30,971 nucleotides of DNA from a virus. This document shows, in pieces, positions 12,986-19,476 of this stretch. Each line of letters begins with the position of its first letter. The stretch's first letter is position 1. A model generated the notes under the pieces. That model was not told the origin of the DNA and ran no database searches. It saw only the letters and a list, made by a program, of their open reading frames with translations. Location: IMG/VR virus record IMGVR_UViG_3300043399_001053, positions 1-30,971 of that record; one strand, given 5' to 3'. The position numbers were made by a program, and so were the translations under genes.

Positions 12986-13044
12986 GGCGCGACCAGGACT
13001 CGAACCTGCCTACCGATAAACGCCGCCTCCGGCAGCATCACGCC
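12986..13044 (-). other. tRNA-like T-arm and acceptor without anticodon arm; degenerate tRNA or attP core
   Basis: On the minus strand, 12993-13009 is a canonical T-arm (GCAGG TTCGAGT CCTGG, four of five pairs) followed by an acceptor 3-prime strand TCGCGCC (12986-12992) and discriminator A. A 5-prime strand GGCGTGA at 13038-13044 pairs with it over seven positions (one G-T). Only 28 bases lie between it and the T-arm, too few for D and anticodon arms. Alternatively GGCGGCG TTTATCGGTAGGC (13008-13027) resembles a tRNA 5-prime end fused to the T-arm by deletion. No CCA is encoded and no 7-base anticodon loop can be drawn. A third reading is an attP core carrying a tRNA 3-prime end, close to the tyrosine recombinase. 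Confidence 0.4.
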
Positions 13045-13111
13045 TTCCGAACAACGAAGCCATCGCCTCGTGATTCACGTTCAAAACTCGTTCAACGAAA
13101 AATCCCACAAA

Positions 13112-13348
13112 TCAAAAACTCGGGTCTAAAATCTCTTCAGAGACCATCGCCTCGGTCTCCCGTTCAACTGAGCGTGGTGTCGCCCGTCCCGACTCTGCGC
13201 TCAGTTCTTTCAAGATCTCATCCGCAAGCCATGCCAGCGTTGCCCAATACGCGTCTCGCTTATCATCTGGCACCTGCACGAATTCGACCGTCACTTCATA
13301 GGTCCACTGGCTTCGACCTTCTCCGATCGTCCCAGTGGTGACTTCCAT
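13112..13348 (-). CDS. Small hypothetical phage protein
   Basis: 78 residues from ATG 13348 with AGGTG four bases upstream. A beta segment (GRSQWTYEVTVEFVQVP) precedes a helix (DDKRDAYWATLAWLADEILKELS) and a polar tail. The order suggests a small alpha/beta regulator-like or accessory protein. It is the second gene downstream of the switch promoter, so should be expressed very early in lytic growth. No family recognised. Confidence 0.6.
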   Translation of the reverse strand: MEVTTGTIGEGRSQWTYEVTVEFVQVPDDKRDAYWATLAWLADEILKELSAESGRATPRSVERETEAMVSEEILDPSF

Positions 13349-13355
13349 TCGTCAC

Positions 13356-13658
13356 CTACTGGGGTTGTGCAACTTTACGAAGGTTGAAGGCGATCACGCC
13401 ACTTTGAACTAGGTCTGGATACATGGCAGAAATGATCTCAATTGCCCACGAAGCAATCCAACTATTGGGGTAGGTGGCAATGCATTCGAATAGAAGGCGT
13501 AAATCGGGCTCTCTTGGCTTTTCCTCATCCTCCCATCTCGCAACGGTTGCATGACTAACATTTGTGTTGATCAATTTTTCATTGATTGCGTCAGCAAAAC
13601 CACGCAGGGAAAGGTTCAATGAATTTCTATAATTTTTGGTTACATCGGGCGTTTTCAT
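13356..13658 (-). CDS. XRE-type HTH regulator, first gene of leftward early operon (Cro-like position)
   Basis: 100 residues from ATG 13658 with AAGGA seven bases upstream. A helix-turn-helix of XRE type spans roughly residues 14-55: LNLSLRGFADAINEKL, then NVSHATVARWEDEEKPREPD and LRLLFECIATYP, with the usual recognition-helix pattern S-x-x-T-V-A-R-W-E. The C-terminal 40 residues (NSWIASWAIEIISAMYPDLVQ) may dimerise. It is transcribed from a perfect consensus promoter just upstream, divergently from a repressor-like gene, the classic place for a Cro-type protein. It presumably binds the TGTGTAACACGG operators around its own promoter. Confidence 0.8.
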   Translation of the reverse strand: MKTPDVTKNYRNSLNLSLRGFADAINEKLINTNVSHATVARWEDEEKPREPDLRLLFECIATYPNSWIASWAIEIISAMYPDLVQSGVIAFNLRKVAQPQ

Positions 13659-13693
13659 TACGTTGTCCTTGTATTTACGTTATAGCGTGAAAA

Positions 13694-13747
13694 TGTGTAA
13701 CACGGATTATACATAGTGTTGTGAATTTGTCAATCCCGTGTTACACA
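13694..13747. promoter_or_regulatory. Inverted operator pair of the lysogeny switch
   Basis: TGTGTAACACGG (13694-13705) and its exact reverse complement CCGTGTTACACA (13736-13747) lie 30 bases apart. Each is itself a near-palindrome (GTGTaACAC), as expected for dimer-binding sites. They flank the leftward promoter precisely, one abutting the -10 and the other just upstream of the -35. A weaker half-site-like AGTGTTGTG (13715-13723) lies between them. Binding would silence the early operon and could also control the rightward gene. Confidence 0.8.
13706..13733 (-). promoter_or_regulatory. Consensus sigma70-type leftward early promoter
   Basis: On the minus strand TTGACA (13728-13733) and TATAAT (13706-13711) are both perfect hexamers separated by 16 bases. 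Transcription would start near 13700 and run into the XRE regulator and the early operon. The promoter is enclosed by the inverted operators, so it should be strong and tightly repressed in the lysogen. Confidence 0.85.
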
Positions 13748-13758
13748 GTCTCTTTTGT

Positions 13759-13764
13759 TATAAA
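13759..13764 (+). promoter_or_regulatory. Possible -10 of the rightward repressor promoter
   Basis: TATAAA lies immediately before ATG 13765, with no clear -35 at the right distance; the operator at 13736-13747 covers the expected place. If used, transcription would start near 13771 and ATG 13774 would be an almost leaderless start. No ribosome binding site precedes either ATG. Confidence 0.4.
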
Positions 13765-14187
13765 ATGAGTGAAATGGCAAAATCTGATCCCCCAGCAAAT
13801 CCGTTCAAGGAATTTATCTTCACAGCCTTCATCGAGTGGGAAAAAGCACAGCCCAATCAGAGGTCGAATTTTTCTGCCTTTGCCAGATGGTTATCTGACA
13901 ATAAATATGGAGTGACCTTCAAACAGCAGTTAATCAGTGATTGGGTTAAAGGAAGATATGCCCCTAAAGATGAACTTTATATTTTGGTCTTGGCTGAGAA
14001 ATTAGGAAAAATAGTCTACGAAGTATTAGATATTGACCCCATCAATCCACTTCGGATATTTGTCCTTCGCAATTGGGATAAGGCTCCAAAGAAACTTCAG
14101 ATCGAACTGGCAAAACTACTATCAAAATATACAACTGACCCCTTACCAGATGAATTACAGGAAAACACCTCCACCAAATCAAAATGA
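13765..14187 (+). CDS. Putative lysogeny repressor with HTH-like N-terminus
   Basis: 140 residues from ATG 13765 (MSEMAKSDPPANPFKEF); ATG 13774 is an alternative and a frame to GTG 13738 would overlap the operator. The region NFSAFARWLSDNKYGVTFKQ then LISDWVKGRYAPKDELYILVLAEKLG reads as a helix-turn-helix with the recognition helix in QQLISDWVKG. A helical C-terminus (NWDKAPKKLQIELAKLLSKY) may oligomerise. It is divergent from the XRE regulator and starts the plus-strand cassette that ends in the integrase, the usual layout of a cI-type repressor operon. The peptidase domain of cI/LexA is absent, so induction would differ from lambda. Confidence 0.7.
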   Translation: MSEMAKSDPPANPFKEFIFTAFIEWEKAQPNQRSNFSAFARWLSDNKYGVTFKQQLISDWVKGRYAPKDELYILVLAEKLGKIVYEVLDIDPINPLRIFVLRNWDKAPKKLQIELAKLLSKYTTDPLPDELQENTSTKSK

Positions 14188-14473
14188 ATGGGAACGTGCT
14201 CCCATAGATATAAAACTATACATTGCATTACGGCTCTTTCTCGCAATTATTTACCCTTCCATTGAAAAAATTGCGTTACAAGTTTTGCATCGTGTAGATC
14301 TATGGTTATTTCCGCCTGCGGCATTTTTTGCCGCCTACAATCTTGCCATTCGAAACTTCCCAGATCATCCCATTAAGATGATTGCTGTCCTCAGCACCGC
14401 TTTCATGTGTGCAGCTCTCGTGCTGATGATCATCCGTCCTCGCAACATCAAATGGATAAAGGTGCGCCGATGA
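14150..14473 (+). CDS. Small membrane protein of the lysogeny cassette
   Basis: 107 residues from ATG 14150, overlapping the repressor end by 38 bases; no strong ribosome binding site, so translation may depend on the upstream gene. A polar start (MNYRKTPPPNQNEWERAP) is followed by hydrophobic segments (IKLYIALRLFLAIIYP, DLWLFPPAAFFAAYNLAI, MIAVLSTAFMCAALVLMII) giving two or three membrane helices. Small membrane proteins between repressor and integrase often serve superinfection exclusion or other lysogenic conversion, but nothing in the sequence proves this. Confidence 0.6.
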   Translation: MNYRKTPPPNQNEWERAPIDIKLYIALRLFLAIIYPSIEKIALQVLHRVDLWLFPPAAFFAAYNLAIRNFPDHPIKMIAVLSTAFMCAALVLMIIRPRNIKWIKVRR

Positions 14474-14652
14474 TACTGACCAGGCGTGAAAAGCATGTCC
14501 TCACAGTCGCCGCCATCGTAGCCTTTATTTTCATATTTATTCCCCAACAAATCCTCAACGATTGGGAATATGTTTATCTTCTATGTTTCGTCGCCCCAAT
14601 AGGGTTTTACATCGCCACTGATCCAGAACGCATCAAAGGAAAGGGAAAATAA
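14470..14652 (+). CDS. Small two-TM membrane protein
   Basis: 60 residues from ATG 14470, overlapping the preceding stop (ATGA) with AAGGTG six bases upstream; an earlier in-frame ATG at 14407 is inside the upstream gene. Basic start (MILTRREKH), helix VLTVAAIVAFIFIFI, short loop (NDWEY), helix VYLLCFVAPIGFYIAT, basic tail (RIKGKGK). Both ends are likely cytoplasmic. It is coupled to the previous membrane gene, suggesting a membrane complex. Confidence 0.65.
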   Translation: MILTRREKHVLTVAAIVAFIFIFIPQQILNDWEYVYLLCFVAPIGFYIATDPERIKGKGK

Positions 14653-14653
14653 A

Positions 14654-15223
14654 TTGAATAAACAGACAAAAAATAGATTGCTTATAGTTGGAATTTTCAT
14701 TGCTGGCTTAATTGGCTTTTGTATATTTTGCCTTGTTACAAGTTCAGTCATAAACAAATTTGGGCTTATTCCAACCAGTGCGCCATCTCAGATTCCAACT
14801 GAGCTGCCAATTAATACCGAAACACCATCAATAGGCTCTCAAGATTACCCATTAGTTGTATCCACCCGTTTTGATGTATTTAAAGAAACATGGACTGATT
14901 TTCTTATTCAAAACAATCAGCTTATTGAAGATATAGCAATAGCCAACAATAACGATTTCTATTTCAAAACCCAATCCATCATATTCAATTTAGAAACGCG
15001 CGTTTCTGAAATGTCTTCAATGAATGGTGTGCCAACTGAATACGAAACTTTTCACAAGACCATCAATGAAATCAATCAGGAAATGATATTACTTGGTCAA
15101 AACTACAATTTGGTACTCGATAATCAAGATCAATCGGCTCTTTCAGCAGCACAAAAAAATATCGATAATATCAATCTGTTACTTGAAAAGGCTGCTTCTG
15201 AATTGCAATCTGCAAAGCCTTAA
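14654..15223 (+). CDS. Membrane-anchored extracytoplasmic protein, TTG start
   Basis: 189 residues beginning at TTG 14654 with GGGAAAA and AAAGG upstream. A basic start (KQTKNRLL) leads to a transmembrane helix (LIVGIFIAGLIGFCIFCLVTSS). A Ser/Thr/Pro stalk (PTSAPSQIPTELPINTETPS) follows, then a helical outer domain of about 120 residues (FKETWTDFLIQNNQLIEDIA, INEINQEMILLGQNYN, LLLEKAASELQ). TPTP-like stalks are common on Anaerolineae surface proteins. Noticeably AT-rich compared with the neighbouring recombinase gene. A surface role such as superinfection exclusion is possible but unproven. Confidence 0.65.
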   Translation: MNKQTKNRLLIVGIFIAGLIGFCIFCLVTSSVINKFGLIPTSAPSQIPTELPINTETPSIGSQDYPLVVSTRFDVFKETWTDFLIQNNQLIEDIAIANNNDFYFKTQSIIFNLETRVSEMSSMNGVPTEYETFHKTINEINQEMILLGQNYNLVLDNQDQSALSAAQKNIDNINLLLEKAASELQSAKP

Positions 15224-15245
15224 TTTGTAAATCGCATTTAACACC

Positions 15246-16898
15246 ATGTCCGACCTTCGCCTCGAACCGCCTCCCTCCACACTTCCCCCAGGCTCCACCG
15301 TCTGGGCGTACCTGCGCGATTCAGGCGGACCCACCCAGGATCGATCCGTTGAACAACAACGCCACATCATCGAAGAATACTGCACCAAATGGGGGCTTGT
15401 CCTCATCCAACCGCCCTTCGAAGACGTCCACAAATCAGGCACCACGGTCAACAAACGCAATGAATTTGAATACATGATGTCCCTCAGCGCATCCAAAGCG
15501 CTGCGCCCCAAGGGATTACTGATCTGGAATCACGCCCGCTTCAGCCGCGGCGGTCCCTACGATGCCCAATTCTATAAATCCACGCTTCGAAGCCGTGGCA
15601 TCATCATTCATTCCCTCACCGACAAAATACCTGAAGGAAAATTCGCTCCCGTCATCGAGACTCTCATCGATACCTCGAACCAACAAAAAGCTGAAGAGGC
15701 AAGCATGGGTGCCTGGCGCGGTCTGCGTCATCTCGTCAAACAAGGTGCCGTGCCTGGCACACCGCCCAAGGGCATCAAGCGCAATCCGATCACCGTCGTA
15801 TCAGAACAAGGTGTAGAGCACACCGCCCACCGCTGGGACCCAGATCCACGCTACGAACACCGCATCCTCAAAGCCTTCATGATGAAAGCCGAGGGCAAAT
15901 CCCTGGCACAGATCCACCGCGCCACCCATCTCTATAGCCGCCAAAGCGGGTACACCTCCTTCTTTCAAAACGTTATCTATATCGGCATCCTGAAGTTTGG
16001 CGATCTCGTCGTTGAAGATTACTGCAAGCCCATCGTGCCCCGCGACACCTGGGATAAAGTCCAAGCCATCATTGCCGCCTACGCCAAACGCTCCAGCACG
16101 AAAAGCGACCTGTATCATCCCCGCCGCGTCAACGCCACCTACGCACTCTCCGGCATAATCAAATGTGCCCGCTGTGGGGGAGCCATGAACGGTCTCACCT
16201 CACGTCAGAAATCCGGCTCCGACTATCGCCGCTATCGTTGCAACAATTCCAAACAGGCAATGGAATGCACCGCCAAACCCATCCCCGCAGCCTTGGCAGA
16301 AAAACTCGTCATCAAAAGAATCGAAGGCTTCTTAAGGGATGAAAATAACCTGGTGAATCTCTTTACCCAATTCGCATCTAACCAGGCAGACTACAATGCC
16401 ACAGCGGATAAAGCCATCGCCTCCCATCGTGCCGAGCTTGCCACCGTCCGAAAAGCCTTGTCCAACACTGCCAATGCCATCGCCGAACTGGGCGGCTCCG
16501 CCACCCTTCTCAAAAAGCTAAAGAACCTCGAAGCCCAAGACGCCGAGCTCACCGCCAAGATCCTCGAGCTTGAAAGCCAAAAGACCGAACCCATCAAAAT
16601 CCCAACTCACGCTGAAGCACGTGGTGCAGCAGAGCGCATCATCGCCAATCTACACTCCAACGACCCCGTCCACGTCCGTCAAACCCTTCTCAGCCTCGTC
16701 TACCAGATCCTCGCCGATCGCCACGGCAGGCAGCTGGTCATGAAAGTAGATCTCTACTTTGATAAAAAAAAAGAACTGACGTATAATAGCCCTACTGTGC
16801 TTACATTACATGCCCCTGTGGGGGCACCTATCTATAGACACAGTCTGCAAATCGAATATCTGATCCAAAATCCAGGCAATCCTCTACCCGTAAAATAA
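15246..16898 (+). CDS. Large serine recombinase (probable phage integrase)
   Basis: 550 residues from ATG 15246. The N-terminal resolvase domain has TVWAYLRDSGG with Arg 24 and presumed nucleophile Ser 26, RSVEQQRHIIEEYC, and the arginine motif WNHARFSRGG near 95-103. The recombinase domain follows (GLRHLVKQGAVPGTPPKG at 159-176, VIYIGILKFGD near 243-253). A zinc beta-ribbon has Cys 307, 310, 332 and 341. A coiled-coil motif lies at about 390-455 (LKKLKNLEAQDAELTAKILE). Large serine recombinases integrate phage DNA at attP/attB with short cores and need a directionality factor to excise. It ends the lysogeny cassette. The nucleophile region has an insertion of Gly-Gly after Ser compared with typical members, but looks intact. 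Confidence 0.93.
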   Translation: MSDLRLEPPPSTLPPGSTVWAYLRDSGGPTQDRSVEQQRHIIEEYCTKWGLVLIQPPFEDVHKSGTTVNKRNEFEYMMSLSASKALRPKGLLIWNHARFSRGGPYDAQFYKSTLRSRGIIIHSLTDKIPEGKFAPVIETLIDTSNQQKAEEASMGAWRGLRHLVKQGAVPGTPPKGIKRNPITVVSEQGVEHTAHRWDPDPRYEHRILKAFMMKAEGKSLAQIHRATHLYSRQSGYTSFFQNVIYIGILKFGDLVVEDYCKPIVPRDTWDKVQAIIAAYAKRSSTKSDLYHPRRVNATYALSGIIKCARCGGAMNGLTSRQKSGSDYRRYRCNNSKQAMECTAKPIPAALAEKLVIKRIEGFLRDENNLVNLFTQFASNQADYNATADKAIASHRAELATVRKALSNTANAIAELGGSATLLKKLKNLEAQDAELTAKILELESQKTEPIKIPTHAEARGAAERIIANLHSNDPVHVRQTLLSLVYQILADRHGRQLVMKVDLYFDKKKELTYNSPTVLTLHAPVGAPIYRHSLQIEYLIQNPGNPLPVK

Positions 16899-16931
16899 AA
16901 AGACCGTCGATTTCGACGGTCTTTTTATTTT
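16892..16931. terminator. Perfect 18-bp bidirectional intrinsic terminator
   Basis: An uninterrupted 18-bp inverted repeat with a 4-base loop ATTT. The core GACCGTCG/CGACGGTC is flanked by AAAATAAAAA and TTTTTATTTT, so both strands show a GC stem followed by a U-tract. It lies exactly between the serine recombinase (plus) and the last late gene (minus), overlapping both stop codons. It should end both converging transcripts. Confidence 0.95.
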
Positions 16932-17124
16932 AATTGATCACATCTTGGTCATTGACCATATCCAGCAACTTCAACGCAGCCCTTAGAGCATCCTCAAGCT
17001 GTTTTTTTGTCAGACTGGGAATCCCCTTGCCCTTATGTTTCGCAGTTTCAGCTATTAATTCTTCCTTCTTAATGGACTTCTCAGGATTTGAGAATTTGAT
17101 CCGCTTGCCTTGTTTAATGATCAT
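16930..17124 (-). CDS. Small basic protein at end of late operon
   Basis: 64 residues from ATG 17124, overlapping the previous stop (ATGA) with GGAGGT about ten bases upstream; the frame to 17157 is inside the upstream gene. Lys-rich start (MIIKQGKRIKFSNPEKSIKKEEL) and a helical second half (LTKKQLEDALRAALKLLDMVND). No family recognised. As the promoter-distal late gene it could be a minor virion or host-takeover protein; function unknown. Confidence 0.6.
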   Translation of the reverse strand: MIIKQGKRIKFSNPEKSIKKEELIAETAKHKGKGIPSLTKKQLEDALRAALKLLDMVNDQDVIN

Positions 17125-17657
17125 AGCGCAGCTACCTCCAAACTGAACTCGCCCCACTCAACCAATAACAAACCAGATGCATCGCTGGATAGTTCAAATT
17201 CGCCATACCCATCAACTCCTATATTGATCGAGAATGGTTCAGCATTAACCGTTATCTCTTGGGTCGAATTCGGAGTTGCGCCAACTACGTATACAGTTAC
17301 AAAATCTATTCCATCAGCGGCGATGATTGGAGAGACACCACCCAAAATCCCCAATTCGGGTGCATGCTTCCAAAGGCATGTATCATCGTCGAGCACATAA
17401 TTGCCTGCAGGCTGGGGCGGAATGAACGCATCCCGCACAGGATCATAAACATAACCTATGCCAGCAAAATTCTTCCTAAACGGAACACCACCCTCAAGAT
17501 GATTTCCGCCTTTAGTATTATAGGATGTCCGCTTGCATGGCTGCCCGCGGAAATCTCCATACCATTGCTCCCAATCGATGCCATCATCGCCCTCATCTTT
17601 TCCGACGATGATCTCAGTCACAATATTATTGACGTCTAAAAAAGCATAATATGCCAT
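17121..17657 (-). CDS. Virion-associated protein: cyanophage-type domain plus Ig-like C-terminus
   Basis: 178 residues from ATG 17657 (MAYYAFLDVNNIVTEIIVGK), with TTGGAG six bases upstream. Residues 1-100 match a domain common in marine and cyanophage structural proteins: MAYYAFLDxNNIVTE, a RTSYNTKGGNHLEGG segment, FRKNFAGIGYVYDPVRDAFI, PPQPAGN and DDDTCLWK. The C-terminal part (about 105-178) is beta-rich (IDFVTVYVVGATPNSTQEIT, GVDGYGEFELSSDASGLLLVEW) and looks like a small Ig-like or bacterial Big-type fold. Position after the fibre gene suggests a fibre accessory or adhesin. The two-domain combination is notable. Confidence 0.72.
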   Translation of the reverse strand: MAYYAFLDVNNIVTEIIVGKDEGDDGIDWEQWYGDFRGQPCKRTSYNTKGGNHLEGGVPFRKNFAGIGYVYDPVRDAFIPPQPAGNYVLDDDTCLWKHAPELGILGGVSPIIAADGIDFVTVYVVGATPNSTQEITVNAEPFSINIGVDGYGEFELSSDASGLLLVEWGEFSLEVAAL

Positions 17658-17659
17658 GA

Positions 17660-18538
17660 TTAACTCCAACTCACGTTGCCAGTGCCTGCGGTAATCGTAG
17701 CTACCTTATAACCACCGGATGGCGCACCTTCGGACCCGGTCAAACCAGCACCAATATTGATGGTGTATGAAGCAGGATACTTCAAGATCACAACTCCAGA
17801 GCCGCCATTTGCACCTGAACCACCACCACCACTAGCACCGCCGCCACCGCCACCGCCACCTGTGTTGGCGCTTCCTGCTGTGGCAGTCCCCTTATTCCCA
17901 GCACCGCCGCCACCAGCACCACCTGCACCAGATTGGTTTACACCTCCACTTTCGCCCTGACCGCCTCCACCGCCAGCTCGAGTAACCGAAGAGCCCGTAA
18001 TAGATGATGCCGATCCAGCACCACCTGCACCAGCAACAGATCCAGAGGCACTACCTCCCACAGCCCCTGCACCACCGCCGCCTCCACCTCTGGCATCGCC
18101 ACCACCACCTAAGTTTCCCGCACCGCCATTATTGCCTTGACCTCCAATGCCTGTACCTGGGCTAGATGAATAACTACCACCACCTCCAGAGCCGCCATTG
18201 CCACCAACTACACCTGATGTGGGTGCGCCTCGACCACCACCAGTAGCGGTCACTGTTGAAAATGATGAGTTTGATCCGTTTGCGCTTGATGTACCTCCAG
18301 CACCACCTCCACCTATAGTAACTGGATAATTTGTGGACGGCACTAAACCGGATAAAGTCCCTGGTTTATATCCACCACCACCACCTCCTCCAACACCAAT
18401 TGAGCCTCCAGCACCACCTCCCCCACCGCCGCCTGCGATAACAAGATACTCGACATCAAATGGACTTATTTGCCCATTAACAGTATCTAACTGTCCAATC
18501 CCGCTTCGTAATCGACCGCGTTTTGCTTGACGTGTCAT
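17660..18538 (-). CDS. Glycine-rich tail fibre/adhesin
   Basis: 292 residues from ATG 18538. A short N-terminal part (MTRQAKRGRLRSGIGQLD, then ISPFDVEYLVIAGGGGGGGA) leads into about 200 residues dominated by Gly runs of 3-9 separated by Ser, Ala, Asn and Thr. The tail VVILKYPASYTINIGAGLTG and SGGYKVATITAGTGNVSW are beta-like. VEYLVIAGGGGGG is a signature of the glycine-rich phage fibre domain. In T-even phage S16 the distal adhesin gp38 uses packed polyglycine-II helices carrying receptor-binding loops, and a similar structure is plausible here. The protein should lie at the tail tip and determine host range. Its repetitive DNA is prone to slippage and domain exchange. Confidence 0.82.
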   Translation of the reverse strand: MTRQAKRGRLRSGIGQLDTVNGQISPFDVEYLVIAGGGGGGGAGGSIGVGGGGGGGYKPGTLSGLVPSTNYPVTIGGGGAGGTSSANGSNSSFSTVTATGGGRGAPTSGVVGGNGGSGGGGSYSSSPGTGIGGQGNNGGAGNLGGGGDARGGGGGGAGAVGGSASGSVAGAGGAGSASSITGSSVTRAGGGGGQGESGGVNQSGAGGAGGGGAGNKGTATAGSANTGGGGGGGGASGGGGSGANGGSGVVILKYPASYTINIGAGLTGSEGAPSGGYKVATITAGTGNVSWS

Positions 18539-18545
18539 GATGCAC

Positions 18546-18899
18546 CTATGGGGTAATGCGATTTACGTTCGCGGAAATGCACAGCACATTTGCAACACTG
18601 GCGAACGCGCGAATTGCCAGGTTGTTATTAATGCGTACTCCAGCCTTGACAAGGTAATCCCCAGCCTTGGAGGGGACACTTAATTTAATCTGATCATCAG
18701 GCGATGCCACTCCGCCCCATTCGATCGTAAGATCAACCGCAGACGTATGATTATTCGTCACCCAGATCCAAACTTCGTCCATTTGGGTGAGGCTGTTAAC
18801 AGCGGTATGTATCAACGTGCCTGGTGTAGCCGTTGCGACAATTTTGATTTGCTTGCCATTTACTGACCCGGACGGAATTACTGCTTCGAATGTAGCCAT
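18546..18899 (-). CDS. Small beta-rich virion protein
   Basis: 117 residues from ATG 18899 with AAGGAG five bases upstream. The protein is almost all beta by eye: ATFEAVIPSGSVNGKQIKIV, DEVWIWVTNNHTSAVDLTIEW, DQIKLSVPSKAGDYLVKAGV and LAIRAFASVANVLCISANVNRI. This pattern matches small phage jelly-roll-like structural or fibre-tip proteins. It lies between two fibre genes, so a tail-tip or fibre-associated role is likely. Confidence 0.65.
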   Translation of the reverse strand: MATFEAVIPSGSVNGKQIKIVATATPGTLIHTAVNSLTQMDEVWIWVTNNHTSAVDLTIEWGGVASPDDQIKLSVPSKAGDYLVKAGVRINNNLAIRAFASVANVLCISANVNRITP

Positions 18900-18908
18900 A
18901 TTAGCTCC

Positions 18909-19466
18909 TTATGAAAATATTTGAACTTGTAAAACATCTGCCCCACTGCCACCCACTGCGTTGATTACTGGGTTTTCAGGGTCAGTGTTATCGACTGATA
19001 TTCCCGTGCCAGCCACAACCGATTGAACGGCAGCTGCGCTGACGATTGGGTTTTCCGGGTCTGTATTGTCAACTGAAATATTATTGCCAGCCACAACAGA
19101 CTGCACGCCGGTTGCAACCGCACCAGGGATCGAGACCTGAGTTCCCCCCGCTTCATTCGTGACCGTTACACCTGCGCCAACAAAGTTGATTTTGGCTCGC
19201 TGAGGCATGTCAATGCCTTCATCCTGTATCACATGACCATCGACACTTGCTCCCGTCCCTGCAGGAACCGTGTAATTGCCTTCACCATCGAGGTATTCAG
19301 TGGGGTTACCTGATGGTGGTATTGCTGCAGCTTCCAGATCACCAATGCGCGTTTCATGATCAGTGATCGCTGCATCTAATTCGCCGAGCGGTGCATTGAA
19401 GGTTTCCGAATCCGCAGGCGGTTTGGCAGGTGCTACAGGAATTGGTGTATGGTGATTTTGTGTCAT
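18909..19466 (-). CDS. Tail fibre protein with tandem VDNTDPENP repeats
   Basis: 185 residues from ATG 19466 with AAGGAG six bases upstream. A Pro-rich start (HHTPIPVAPAKPPADS) precedes a helical stretch (LGELDAAITDHETRIGDLEAA), then a beta region. Residues about 118-170 contain two copies of a 26-residue unit, VQSVVAG..ISVDNTDPENP, a motif seen in many tail fibres and probably a trimeric beta-repeat. Ends ADVLQVQIFS. It likely connects the tail tip protein to the distal fibre proteins encoded downstream. Confidence 0.78.
   Translation of the reverse strand: MTQNHHTPIPVAPAKPPADSETFNAPLGELDAAITDHETRIGDLEAAAIPPSGNPTEYLDGEGNYTVPAGTGASVDGHVIQDEGIDMPQRAKINFVGAGVTVTNEAGGTQVSIPGAVATGVQSVVAGNNISVDNTDPENPIVSAAAVQSVVAGTGISVDNTDPENPVINAVGGSGADVLQVQIFS
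18960..19112. repeat. In-gene tandem repeat (two copies of about 26 codons)
   Basis: Two adjacent copies of the segment encoding VQSVVAG-xx-ISVDNTDPENP-x-V lie within the fibre gene. The protein copies are almost identical while third codon positions differ, so the duplication is old and maintained by selection on the protein. Confidence 0.7.
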
Positions 19467-19476
19467 AAATTTCTCC

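Larger units (their letters stand above)
12808..13111. other. 304-base gene-poor region
   Basis: No credible coding frame is seen between the flanking leftward genes. The region holds a tRNA-like T-arm plus acceptor strand (12986-13044), a GGCGGG/CCCGCC hairpin (12965-12981) and a GTCCCT/AGGGAC hairpin (12828-12843). In a genome this compact, a gap of this size suggests a non-coding RNA, an attachment site, or a decayed tRNA gene. Confidence 0.5.

Noticed and set aside
12853-13041. 62-residue minus-strand frame across the tRNA-like element
   Set aside because: It runs through the T-arm and two hairpins, has no ribosome binding site and no protein-like pattern.
17757-17960. Pro-rich plus-strand frame
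   Set aside because: Antisense of glycine codons in the tail fibre gene.
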